Shown here in pieces: positions 16,879-25,001 of a stretch of DNA of 36,672 nucleotides. A program made the translations under genes and the position numbers. Below the pieces are notes generated by a model. The model did no database searches, was not told where the DNA came from, and saw only the letters and a list, made by a program, of their open reading frames with translations. The DNA is from Ornithomonoglobus_A sp045537455 (GTDB lineage: Bacteria; Bacillota; Clostridia; UBA1381). Location: positions 1 through 36,672 of the forward strand of contig JAZSPM010000008.1 in NCBI GenBank assembly GCA_045537455.1, written 5' to 3'. The number at the start of each line of letters is the position of its first letter. Position 1 is the stretch's first letter.

Positions 16879-17145
16879 TTACATATCACAACATTCAGTT
16901 GTTCCGTCAAGTTTCTTCTGCATAGGTACAAGAACCTTTACAAGCTCATCGCGGTAATCTATATCCTTAACCTTATCAAGATAGATTCCGAATGTAGTTA
17001 TAAAAAACTCACCATCGGGTGTTATTATTTCAATATCACCGTTCTGACCTTCTTCACAGATAAACTCTGCAACTTCTTCTATGCTGTTTAAATCCTTAAC
17101 TGTATTTTCTGAATAACCGATTAAATTTGTATATTTGTTTTCCAT
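16879..17145 (-). CDS. Small acidic protein of unknown function
   Basis: This 88-aa acidic protein contains EEVAEFICEEGQNGDIEI followed by ITTFGIYLDKV, and a C-terminal Cys pair (ECCDM). No family is recognised. It begins 2 bp after the stop of the preceding gene, so translation is probably coupled. The ribosome site (AAAGG) lies within the end of that gene. Confidence 0.7.
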   Translation of the reverse strand: MENKYTNLIGYSENTVKDLNSIEEVAEFICEEGQNGDIEIITPDGEFFITTFGIYLDKVKDIDYRDELVKVLVPMQKKLDGTTECCDM

Positions 17146-17147
17146 AA

Positions 17148-17468
17148 TTACGATACCTTTCTTTCTAAAATTTGTTTTTCCGGTGCATCAAATCCACGTT
17201 GTCCGCATCTATGCTTAAACAATTCATCATCAGATGTAAGCCTTATCCATACCTCATGAGGATTTATAAGCATATTGCAAACCATATCCTCAACCCTGAA
17301 TACTGCTACATCCTTATGCCATTCCAGAGTATAGCCGTTCATCGCCGGATATCGCTTACACCAATCGTATTCCATACTGAATGTGTCACCCACATTAAAT
17401 GCAGATTCAAGCTCGATACTTTCCAGTTTGTTTGATGCTGTAACTGATTTTAAAACTTTCATTAACAA
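17148..17468 (-). CDS. Hypothetical protein
   Basis: This 106-aa protein is not recognised. It has several Trp and Tyr residues (MEYDWCKRYPAMNGYTLEW) and a compact alpha/beta pattern. GGAGG lies 8 bases before a TTG codon at 17468 and 14 before the ATG at 17462, so TTG is the preferred start. It follows the VWA gene by 20 bp in the same operon. Confidence 0.7.
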   Translation of the reverse strand: MLMKVLKSVTASNKLESIELESAFNVGDTFSMEYDWCKRYPAMNGYTLEWHKDVAVFRVEDMVCNMLINPHEVWIRLTSDDELFKHRCGQRGFDAPEKQILERKVS

Positions 17469-17488
17469 GTTTTATTCCTCCAACTTTT

Positions 17489-19069
17489 TCAAAGTCTGTC
17501 GTCTATTAAATTTTTAACAATACTGTCCTCTAAAAGCTCACTTGTCCTATAAATCACATCGGCAAATTCACTCAGCGAAAATTCAAAGCTATCTCCTTTG
17601 TCAAGCAAAATACCCGTCAGTTTCATTCCGGTTTCTTCTTTGAAATTTCTGATTACAGGAATAAAATCATTTGGTAACTTGCACACTCCGTCAGTTATAA
17701 ATACAACATCAGGATTTTCAAGCCTTGCGTTATGTACGAGGCTTATTACTTCCTCTAACGGTGCTACAAAATCTGTTCCGCCATCAAGGAAAGTTTCAGC
17801 GCAATTCATAACCTGTTCCGCTGTTGCTTTTGTATTTTTCGGAAAGAAGTCCACCTTCGTCTCTGTCGAAAAATGAACAAGAGCAAAATTAGCATTATTA
17901 AGCTTACATATTTCATATAGCACCATTGCTATTGCCATACCATAAGCATTATTTTCACCGTATGTTGAACCTGATTCATCAAGGCAAACCATTATATCAC
18001 CTCTGCCTTTATATATAGGTTCGCGTTTCCGGTACTGCTTCAATGTCTTGTTCTGATACTTCTTCAGAAACAACGGCATAGTTTCAGAACTTGCCAGCAG
18101 GCTCAGTTCGGAAGTCAAAAGCTTTGATATATTATTTCCGTATTCTATATCATACTTCTCACCAGTTCCGTACTTGTAGCCTGAAAGTCTTTTTGAGTTC
18201 AGCATTTCCTTGTATCTGCCAAGAAACTTTGCAATGTATCTGAGCTTATACGAACCTGCGGTACGTTTTAAGATTTCCATATTAACAGGGCTTTTCTTCA
18301 TGTCAACGTCACCGTTGCCCCAGGACATAACAGCGCATTGTGTTTCCTTTGCTTTATCCAAAGCAGATGCTGCAGCAGACGAAACTACTGACTGAATATA
18401 TGGTGCATTTTGCTTCATCTTATTTTCTATCAGCTTCGAAAACATTTCGCTCTGTTCCTTTTTTGCAAGCATTCGGTTTGCCGCATTTAAAATCTTGTCG
18501 TCTATAATTTCTCTCTGCTCCGGCGGCATGGTTTCACGTCTTTGTAACAGTTTTGACAGTTTTGACATTAAATCCAGTTTATCCTGTTCTATTTTATCAA
18601 GAGACTCAATCTTACCTTTTCCACCCGTTGCTTTATTCATAATCTCGTCAAGATTCCCAAGCAGAGTTTCAGAAAACTCCTCAGTTGCACTTATTGCCGG
18701 AAGTTCCTTGCCCTCACATACACTTTTTACAGCCGTGAAATTATCATCCAGCATCAAATCCCGTATAATAGATTTATTAAACCGCTTTGATAATTCCGAT
18801 ATATCACCGTCATTAATATACTTTGCGTTAAGACCGTATATTGACTGAAATACATCATTTACAAGACTGTCAAAGGTCTTAAGCTTACGTTTCCCTTTCT
18901 CTTCAACATTGGCAAGCTCTGATGTTTCGTCATACAAATCATCAAATATTGCCTGCTCAATCCTTGTAGATTTCAGAACACGGTCACTTTTTGTCTTTTG
19001 TGTATGGCCGTCAGGAATAAGTGAAAAATCACTCGACAGTATTTCCTCTATACTTTTAAATTGTTCCAT
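17489..19069 (-). CDS. VWA-domain protein, partner of the MoxR-type ATPase
   Basis: This 526-aa protein (ATG at 19069, six bases after AAAGGA) has a long helical N-terminal region (about 1-350). A von Willebrand factor A domain follows, with a complete metal site: DESGS at about 364-368, Thr near 432 (GGTDF) and Asp near 460 (FITDG). This is the ViaA/CoxE-like layout. Such proteins are usually encoded with a MoxR AAA+ ATPase and act together to remodel or load protein complexes. Here the MoxR gene is two genes upstream and an SSB gene lies between. The gene is in the middle of the DNA-transaction operon, so its client may be a replication or repair assembly; that is inference. Confidence 0.88.
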   Translation of the reverse strand: MEQFKSIEEILSSDFSLIPDGHTQKTKSDRVLKSTRIEQAIFDDLYDETSELANVEEKGKRKLKTFDSLVNDVFQSIYGLNAKYINDGDISELSKRFNKSIIRDLMLDDNFTAVKSVCEGKELPAISATEEFSETLLGNLDEIMNKATGGKGKIESLDKIEQDKLDLMSKLSKLLQRRETMPPEQREIIDDKILNAANRMLAKKEQSEMFSKLIENKMKQNAPYIQSVVSSAAASALDKAKETQCAVMSWGNGDVDMKKSPVNMEILKRTAGSYKLRYIAKFLGRYKEMLNSKRLSGYKYGTGEKYDIEYGNNISKLLTSELSLLASSETMPLFLKKYQNKTLKQYRKREPIYKGRGDIMVCLDESGSTYGENNAYGMAIAMVLYEICKLNNANFALVHFSTETKVDFFPKNTKATAEQVMNCAETFLDGGTDFVAPLEEVISLVHNARLENPDVVFITDGVCKLPNDFIPVIRNFKEETGMKLTGILLDKGDSFEFSLSEFADVIYRTSELLEDSIVKNLIDDRL

Positions 19070-19120
19070 ATACAATCCTTTCTGATAAGAGAGGGAAAAA
19101 TCCCCCTCTTATCGTCCATC

Positions 19121-19594
19121 TTATTTTCCAAAAGGTAAATCATCATCAAAATCTCCCGGCATTGCTCCAAAGCCGGTCTGCATGGAACCAAAGTCATCAT
19201 CCGGGAACGGTGACATATTATTGTTCTGTGGCTGTGATACGGGTTCAACCTGATTATTATCATTACCACCTGATTTTGTGTCCGCGAAACCTACTTCGTC
19301 AGCTTTAATATTAAAACCGTATTTCTTTCCGGTCTCTGTATCATAGCTATATGTTTCTATCGAACCGACAACATATATCTGTTTACCCTTACTGAAATAC
19401 TGTGATGCAAACTTAGCTGTACCGTTCCATGCAACAATGTTGATGAAATCCGTTTCAGGTTTTTCCTTATCCTTCGGCTTATAGTTTCTGCTTACCGCAA
19501 TACTGAACTTTGCCTTCGGTGTACCTGATGCTATTTCCTCGTACTCTACATCGTGTGTTAATCTTCCAATTAAAATTGCTTTGTTTAATGACAT
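19121..19594 (-). CDS. ssb: Single-stranded DNA-binding protein
   Basis: This 157-aa protein has an OB-fold at about residues 1-108 (start MSLNKAILIGRLTHDVEY; core FSIAVSRNYK, FINIVAWNGTAKFASQYF, GKQIYVVGSIET). A glycine/asparagine/glutamine-rich linker follows. The C-terminal tip is acidic (DFDDDLPFGK), close to the DDDIPF tip that binds replication proteins, though two residues follow the PF. It is most likely an element-borne second SSB rather than the housekeeping one, since rpsF and rpsR are not beside it. It lies 21 bp after MoxR and 51 bp before the VWA gene, with an AAGGAGG site. Confidence 0.95.
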   Translation of the reverse strand: MSLNKAILIGRLTHDVEYEEIASGTPKAKFSIAVSRNYKPKDKEKPETDFINIVAWNGTAKFASQYFSKGKQIYVVGSIETYSYDTETGKKYGFNIKADEVGFADTKSGGNDNNQVEPVSQPQNNNMSPFPDDDFGSMQTGFGAMPGDFDDDLPFGK

Positions 19595-19615
19595 AATTCT
19601 TTCCTCCTTAAATCT

Positions 19616-20980
19616 TTATATATCCAATCTCATTTTGTCTTCCAACGGAATACATGTTATTTCCGCTTTCTTCGCTGCTTCCTTGTTCATAAGCTCAAAT
19701 TCCGATTCAGCTTTTTCAATGACTTCATTATCAGCATCACTTAAATCTGTGGTTTTTAAGTCCTCAAGCCCGATATATATCTTTAAAAGCTCTTTATTGC
19801 ATTTTACATATATCTTCATAAAATCGGGTGAGTCCTTTTCCACTGCATCCAAGTCCGCCATACATTCTCTTGCCATTGCAAGGTATTTTTCTACCTCTGC
19901 TCCTATCGGATTTTCGCATATGTCCGTCAGTATTCTTTCTATCTTCTGAATTTCTTCAGGTGAGTTCCAGAAATAGTTCTTAAGCACAAGCAAATCCTTT
20001 GAGGTAACTTCCGAATTACCATTCAGATATGCTTTTGCCCTTACTATAGGAGTAAACCCGAAAAACTTTCTGTCGGATACATGAACACCGCTCTGTCTTA
20101 ACGCACAAAGCACTTTATCCATAAGCTCGTTTATGCTCTCAGGCACGTTTATGTTCTCTGCCTCTTTTTGCATCTGTTCAAGCTCTGAAAGTGTTATACT
20201 CGCATTAATGACTTTCGGAAGTGTTGACTGCTTCGCTTTTAATAATGCAAGACGGTTTGACCTGTCCTCTACATACTGAGTTAATACCTTAAGCTCAAAT
20301 CTGTCATACAAAGGCTTTAATATCGCCTGTGTGGAATCATTGAAGTTCGGTATTTCATTTGATGCAGAGAAGAAAGATATAACAGGTATTTTAACAGTCT
20401 GTCCTTCATTGGTATATACACGCTCATTTAAAGCTGTAAGCAATGAATTAAGTATTCCATCGTTTGATTTGAATATCTCGTCAAGAAATACTATATGACT
20501 GTCAGGGATTTTGCCGTCTGTTATAATCTTAGGCGTACCATTCTTTAATGCACATATTATATTTTTTACATATCCCATTTTATTTGCCACTTCTGCTGCT
20601 TCTTTTAATGTACTCATCTGATTATCAGCCTTGTACTTATCATAAAGCTCTAAAAGCTTATTTGAGAAATCTGCATACGGTTGTTCCTTCATAAGCTCTT
20701 CGTGAGGCAAATTACCCGGAATAAGGCTTGAGAGGTCAAGTCTTCCGAATATCTGCTCCTCGTCCGTCTGCTTTGACATAAGCCTTTCAAACTGTTTAGC
20801 TCCCGTTATACGTTTGCGGAACTCGTTTATTGCATAGCTCTTCGCCTGCCCTGTGTCACCGAGTATAAACAGGTTCTTTTTAGAAAGTAATGCAAGTGCA
20901 ATACATTCAATCAGCTCGTCACGTTCTGCCACCTCTGCTGATACTTCATCAATAATTTCATTCATTTTTGTAAATAACAT
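19616..20980 (-). CDS. MoxR/RavA-type AAA+ ATPase
   Basis: This 454-aa protein has an AAA+ core. Walker A is GDTGQAKS at 41-48 and Walker B is IVFLDE at 163-168, followed by the MoxR-typical SNDGILNSLLTALNERVY. A polar sensor segment (FFSASNEIP) and an Arg-rich region near residues 220-245 follow. The C-terminal third is helical. MoxR ATPases form hexamers and work with VWA proteins, here the product of 17489-19069. The ribosome site GGAGGAG is strong. The gene lies 56 bp after the unknown 163-aa gene and 21 bp before ssb. Substrate is unknown. Confidence 0.92.
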   Translation of the reverse strand: MLFTKMNEIIDEVSAEVAERDELIECIALALLSKKNLFILGDTGQAKSYAINEFRKRITGAKQFERLMSKQTDEEQIFGRLDLSSLIPGNLPHEELMKEQPYADFSNKLLELYDKYKADNQMSTLKEAAEVANKMGYVKNIICALKNGTPKIITDGKIPDSHIVFLDEIFKSNDGILNSLLTALNERVYTNEGQTVKIPVISFFSASNEIPNFNDSTQAILKPLYDRFELKVLTQYVEDRSNRLALLKAKQSTLPKVINASITLSELEQMQKEAENINVPESINELMDKVLCALRQSGVHVSDRKFFGFTPIVRAKAYLNGNSEVTSKDLLVLKNYFWNSPEEIQKIERILTDICENPIGAEVEKYLAMARECMADLDAVEKDSPDFMKIYVKCNKELLKIYIGLEDLKTTDLSDADNEVIEKAESEFELMNKEAAKKAEITCIPLEDKMRLDI

Positions 20981-21036
20981 TTTTTCTCCTCCATATTCAT
21001 ATTAACTGAAAGCCTTTGTATTGCTCTGCTGCCTTT

Positions 21037-21528
21037 TTAGCAAGCATAACCACTTACATATTCAAACCAATTACAGCATAGTCTTGAAAAGCTTTGTTGC
21101 AAAGTCCTATGCTGTTGCAGCATGCAGGAAATAAAGTCGGTGTTATCTTTTGAAAAGCTCAAATATGCATCAATAACCTGTACAGCCGCTTCATCGTCTC
21201 TATAATTGAATATGAAATCAATACTGCCTTTACTGATGATATTACTCTTTTCTTTAAAAGCTACATCATTAAATATATCCTTGATTTCCCTTGCGTAATA
21301 TACCGCTGATTTGTTTCTTTCATCATAATTCATCACCTTTGCAAGATTTACAAACCATTCGAAACAAAGCATTGTAAACTCACGCTGAATTTCTGCTTTT
21401 GTTTCTGACATACATTCATAAAATCTTTTACCCGGATTTGAATATGAATTTACATACAAACCGCCTATTGCATTTGCAACAGCTCTGCCGTCCGCTGTAT
21501 TTACAGTTGTATATGTTTGTTCACTCAT
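21037..21528 (-). CDS. Hypothetical helical protein
   Basis: This 163-aa, mostly helical protein is not recognised. It has repeated aromatic/Cys-containing helices, including LCFEWFVNLAKVM and LCCNWFEYVSGYAC, which look like an internal duplication of an LC-x-W-F helix. AAAGGAG lies somewhat far (about 12 bp) from the ATG. It is placed between the disrupted zinc-finger gene (18 bp upstream) and MoxR. Confidence 0.75.
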   Translation of the reverse strand: MSEQTYTTVNTADGRAVANAIGGLYVNSYSNPGKRFYECMSETKAEIQREFTMLCFEWFVNLAKVMNYDERNKSAVYYAREIKDIFNDVAFKEKSNIISKGSIDFIFNYRDDEAAVQVIDAYLSFSKDNTDFISCMLQQHRTLQQSFSRLCCNWFEYVSGYAC

Positions 21529-21546
21529 AATGGTTTCTACTCCTTT

Positions 21547-22016
21547 CTACATACATTTTTCTAATGGTTCACCAAACCAATATTCAATATCTTCATCAGA
21601 TAAATCTTCATGCGATATAAGCTCACCATTCAGATACTCCTGAATTCTGCCCGTTTTGTTTCCTTCAGGACTGAACACAAGCATAAACTCCAATTCATTA
21701 AATATCTCGGAAATATGCCGTATCAGTTCTTCGGGTGCAGCGTCCGGTGTATCAAAATAGTAGTATGTTTCCATATCGCCGGTTAATATTGTATCTTTTG
21801 AAAACGAATCGGTTAAAAAGTTATCTGCTACGCTCCAGTTTTCTTTTCGCCATTTAAGGGTCTCAACGTCGTTCAGATGAGGTGCAGGACACAGATGATC
21901 AAAGTGATAATTCTGTTCCGCCATATCCCCGTCGTTCCTGAATCGTTTATCAAAGCGTACTATATCGTCATGATATCCGCTCACCCTTAGTACATTTTCA
22001 TATAGCATATCCACAA
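21547..22016 (-). pseudogene. 3' part of the IS-disrupted zinc-finger gene
   Basis: The visible frame (155 aa from a GTG at 22014, or 153 from the ATG at 22008) continues the frame of 23268-23577 when the IS and one CAA copy are removed: ...HIGYFVD joins MLYENVLRV.... The product segment is acidic and contains RVSGYHDDIVRFDKRF, resembling the start of a ferredoxin-like fold domain, and ends EYWFGEPLEKCM. No ribosome site precedes MLYENVL, which argues that it was not a separate gene. It may still be made from the internal ATG if transcription crosses the IS. Confidence 0.75.
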
Positions 22017-22088
22017 TGGATGTATACTAAAAAAGTGGACAGCAAACTGGAAATGATGTAAAATAGTAGACACGAAAGGAGAATTACA

Positions 22089-22370
22089 ATGTCCACAAAA
22101 AACAAGTACACATCAGAATTCAAAAAAACTATCGTCAATCTTTATCTTTCCGGTAAAAGTTATGCTCAAATTCATAACGAATACGGTGTTTCTTCAAGTG
22201 CTTTATCTAAATGGGTAAAGCTTTATTCTGAGGTGAAAATCGACGATGATACTGTTATCACTGCACAACAAATCAAGGAATTGCAAAAACGCAATGCTCA
22301 ACTTGAAGAGGAAAATCTCATATTAAAAAAAGCAATTGCAATATTCACTCCACACTCAGACAACGATTAA
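22089..22370 (+). CDS. IS3-family OrfA (helix-turn-helix protein)
   Basis: This 93-aa protein has an N-terminal helix-turn-helix (KSYAQIHNEYGVSSSALSKW) and a C-terminal leucine-zipper-like helix (QLEEENLILKKAIAIF). It binds the element ends and, when frameshifted, forms the N-terminus of the OrfAB transposase. A run of seven A residues (22325-22331) in the codons LKK is a suitable slippery site for the -1 frameshift known in this family. Confidence 0.92.
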   Translation: MSTKNKYTSEFKKTIVNLYLSGKSYAQIHNEYGVSSSALSKWVKLYSEVKIDDDTVITAQQIKELQKRNAQLEEENLILKKAIAIFTPHSDND

Positions 22371-23227
22371 CCGCCGTAAAAGCTCTTTCAAAGCAACATT
22401 CGGTTACCACCCTTTGCAGAGTTCTCCGTGTAAACAGAAGTACATACTACAAATGGATTAATCACTCTCCATCTGCAAGAGAACTTGAAAACAGGGCTAT
22501 TCGTTCATGCATTCTTGAACTCTACGCTAAAACCGATAAGCGTTTGGGAGTTGGCAAAATCAAAGATTGTCTTAGCCGTGATTATTGCATTAACATCAGC
22601 AGCGGCAGGGTGTACCGCCTGATGAAAAATATGAATTTACCTAAAATGAGTACCGTAAAACCCCCTAAAACTCCTCTAATTAAAACAAATGATAGCGATT
22701 GTATTAATCTGCTTGCCAGAAATTTCAATCAACCTGCTCCAAATTTGGTTTGGGTATGTGATTTTACCTATATCCGTGTTGCAAACAGGTTTTATTATCT
22801 GTGTGCAATTTTAGATTTGTTTGCAAGGAAAATTGTTTCTTACAAGCTATCTAACAATATTAATACTCAACTTGCCATAGACACCATAAACATCGCTTTA
22901 AGTACAAGAGGCTCGCTCTCCGGACTCATGTTTCATACCGACAGAGGCTCTCAGTTCACCTCTAAAAAATTCAGGCAATATCTTGATTCTCTTAATATTG
23001 TGCAATCGTTTTCCGCCAAAGGGCATCCGTATGACAACGCTGTTATGGAATGTTTTTTCAAATATATGAAGAAAGAAGAAACTGACAGACGTAATTATCA
23101 ATCTTTGGGAGAACTCAACCAAAGCCTTTTCACTTACATAAATGGTTTTTACAATTCTGTCAGACCTCACTCACACAACAATGGTCTTACCCCTAACCAA
23201 AAGGAGGCGATGTTTATGTCTGTATAA
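22326..23227 (+). CDS. IS3-family OrfB, DDE transposase (made as OrfAB by -1 frameshift)
   Basis: The -1 frame opens at the A7 slippery run and continues NCNIHSTLRQRLTAVKALSK onward. It has no obvious independent start before 22544, so frameshifting is the likely route. The N-terminal part is a helical HTH_21-like region (CRVLRVNRSTYYKW). The rve integrase core follows: first Asp in VWVCDFTYI, second in FHTDRGSQFTS, and Glu in NAVMECFFKYMKKEE. The C-terminus (GFYNSVRPHSHNNGLTPNQ) is typical. All three catalytic acids are present, so it is probably functional. Confidence 0.9.
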
Positions 23228-23267
23228 TTTTCCTCTTTTTGCTGTCTACTTTATTGACATTGATCCA

Positions 23268-23577
23268 CAAAATAACCAATATGCGTTGCTTTAAACGGTA
23301 TACCCATCTGTTTTGAAAGCCATTTATAGCCTTCTGTCCTTGACATATTTTTCTTCTTCCAGAAATCATCAAAGACCTGATGTGCTTCTTTTCGCTTTAT
23401 ACGCAAGATACTGTTTGCAAGTGTACCCAACGGTTTATCAGAATTTTGATGAACTCCTGTAAACGCATTGCAGTTTGTACACATATATATCTTGCCATAG
23501 CTTTTTCCGTAAATCTCACTGCTGTCGGTTAATATAATCTTACCACCGCAATAACGGCAGATTTTAGGTATTTTCAA
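23268..23577 (-). pseudogene. 5' part of the IS-disrupted zinc-finger gene (DUF3268-like)
   Basis: The current frame gives 108 aa, the last few (QCQ and stop) supplied by the IS end. The zinc-binding motif is CRYCGGK...CTNCNAF (residues about 7-40), followed by a helical segment with KEAHQVFDDFWKK and GYKWLSKQMGI, as in DUF3268 proteins. The start is TTG at 23577, because an in-frame stop lies just upstream and GGAGG is about 10 bases away. The 310 nt here plus the 467 nt at 21547-22013 make 777 nt, exactly 259 codons with stop. It starts 14 bp after dnaN, whose TAG stop overlaps the ribosome site. Confidence 0.82.
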
Positions 23578-23591
23578 TCATCAAACACCTC

Positions 23592-24755
23592 CTACGCCGC
23601 TTTTGTGTCGGTCTTTGCCTTTTTCGCATTCTTCTTTGCCGCATATTTTTCAGCTTGTTTCTGCACTGCATTTTCGCGTATAGGTGTAAGCATATATTTG
23701 TTGTATTTATCAAATACCATCATATATCCACGCTTATCAAGCTGAAGAAGAATTGTTCCCTCTACTGTTTTAAATATATCCTTGAGCATTGAGGACGGAT
23801 AATAATACTCCCTATCTCCGTCGTTCTCTATCACCACAGCAGAAATACCTGTCTTTCCATTTCCAACATCATTGATTGTTGAAATATTGATTGTATTGTC
23901 TGTAAACAGGAATTTTATATATGATACTTCACTACCCATCTGGGCAATATCCGTTATGTAGCTTATGGCATTTTTCAATTCATCAATTTCGACCTTTGCC
24001 AGATAATCTCTTTTTATGGAACTGAGCATCATATCAACATCTACATACTCATACATAAGCGGCTTTGCAGAAAAAAGCATACCTTCTTTCATAAAGATTA
24101 TATACGGACCGCATTTCCCCACTTCAAGCTCGTCATCGCCTGCTACAGTTGCAAGATATGAAAATACATTCTTATGAAGTGTAAATGCTAAAGTACCGCC
24201 ACAGTCCATATCCTTTCCCGAAACTGCTATGCCTCTTGAATCGCATCCTACAGCACGCAAAGATTTATCATTCACATCCACATGAATACCCGTAAGCACT
24301 TTTGATGCTTCAGTATTTGCTACTGCAGCATTGGTTTTTAAGTACATTTGTTTTAAGCCTGTTATTCTTACCGTATCCTCCGGGAACGGCATTTCAGGAC
24401 GTGGATAAATTTTCGCATCCATTACCTTTATGGTATATACACAGTTTCCCGACTGAATCTCGGCTATGCCCTTTTTTGTTTCACATATGCTTACATCATC
24501 ACCGCCAAGCAGTGCGAGCATATTTATGAGCATTCTTGCTTCAACAATAAAGCCACCGCCGATTTCAATATCAGCCTTAAACTTTCGCTGTACTGCAGCT
24601 TCTAAGTTATTCGCTGTCATATACACATAACCGTCCTCCTCATTAGCTTCAATGAGAAAGCCTTTAAGCTCCTGAGTAGCTGACGATTTGGGAACTACCT
24701 TATACATTGATTTTAAATGCTCCAGCATTACTTTTCTGTTTGCTTTAAATTTCAT
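23592..24755 (-). CDS. DnaN-like DNA polymerase III sliding clamp
   Basis: This 387-aa protein starts at the ATG at 24755, seven bases after GAAAGGA; a longer reading to 24809 has no support. Three DnaN-type repeats are visible, and the C-terminus carries the clamp signature KYMLTPIR (compare LPVR/MPMR). After it there is an extra basic tail rich in Lys and Ala (KQAEKYAAKKNAKKAK). The length of the core suits bacterial beta clamps. It is not beside dnaA or recF and is much diverged, so it is an accessory clamp of a mobile or defence-like operon, perhaps loading or tethering the helicase and partners. A hairpin leader precedes it. Confidence 0.85.
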   Translation of the reverse strand: MKFKANRKVMLEHLKSMYKVVPKSSATQELKGFLIEANEEDGYVYMTANNLEAAVQRKFKADIEIGGGFIVEARMLINMLALLGGDDVSICETKKGIAEIQSGNCVYTIKVMDAKIYPRPEMPFPEDTVRITGLKQMYLKTNAAVANTEASKVLTGIHVDVNDKSLRAVGCDSRGIAVSGKDMDCGGTLAFTLHKNVFSYLATVAGDDELEVGKCGPYIIFMKEGMLFSAKPLMYEYVDVDMMLSSIKRDYLAKVEIDELKNAISYITDIAQMGSEVSYIKFLFTDNTINISTINDVGNGKTGISAVVIENDGDREYYYPSSMLKDIFKTVEGTILLQLDKRGYMMVFDKYNKYMLTPIRENAVQKQAEKYAAKKNAKKAKTDTKAA

Positions 24756-24762
24756 TTTTTCA

Positions 24763-24832
24763 TCCTTTCCGAAAACAAAAAAACAAGACAGAAAATGAAA
24801 TAGTTTCAAATTCCAATCTTGTTTTGTTTTCC
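24763..24832 (-). promoter_or_regulatory. Hairpin leader before the clamp gene
   Basis: On the minus strand GGAAAACAAAACAAGA pairs with TCTTGTTTTTTTGTTTTC across a 3-nt bulge, giving a terminator-like stem followed at once by the ribosome site GGAAAGGA. The block complementary to 24763-24783 is repeated, with one mismatch, before the helicase gene (28089-28109). Confidence 0.6.
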
Positions 24833-24841
24833 TATAAAGTT

Positions 24842-24988
24842 TTAGTTATTTCTTTCAGAGCGAATTTTCTTTACCATTTCTACAACATCTTCAGGAGTTT
24901 TTAGCTTTAGTCTTTTCGCTTCACCTGAAAAAGCCTTTTGAGTTTTAGTAAATGCTTTTTTCGCTGCTTTACTTTTTCTGCCCCTCAC
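24842..24988 (-). CDS. Very small basic protein
   Basis: This 48-aa protein starts at a GTG (24988) seven bases after GGAGG; a longer frame reaching 25132 overlaps the helicase and has no ribosome site. The N-terminal half is strongly basic (RGRKSKAAKKAFTKTQKAF) and the rest is a charged helix (DVVEMVKKIRSERNN). It begins 13 bp after the helicase stop. DNA or RNA contact is plausible from charge only. No family is recognised. Confidence 0.7.
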   Translation of the reverse strand: MRGRKSKAAKKAFTKTQKAFSGEAKRLKLKTPEDVVEMVKKIRSERNN

Positions 24989-25001
24989 ACTTTCACCTCC
25001 G

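Larger units (their letters stand above)
22017..23267 (+). mobile_element. IS3-family insertion sequence (IS150-like group), complete
   Basis: The element is 1251 bp, bounded by about 30-bp imperfect inverted repeats (22017-22046 and 23238-23267) that begin TGGAT and share AGACAGCAAA or GGACAGCAAA at the inner end. The target duplication is 3 bp, CAA at 22014-22016 and 23268-23270. It carries overlapping orfA and orfB in the plus direction, opposite to the host operon. Ends, frames and duplication are intact, so it may be active and recent. Confidence 0.92.
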
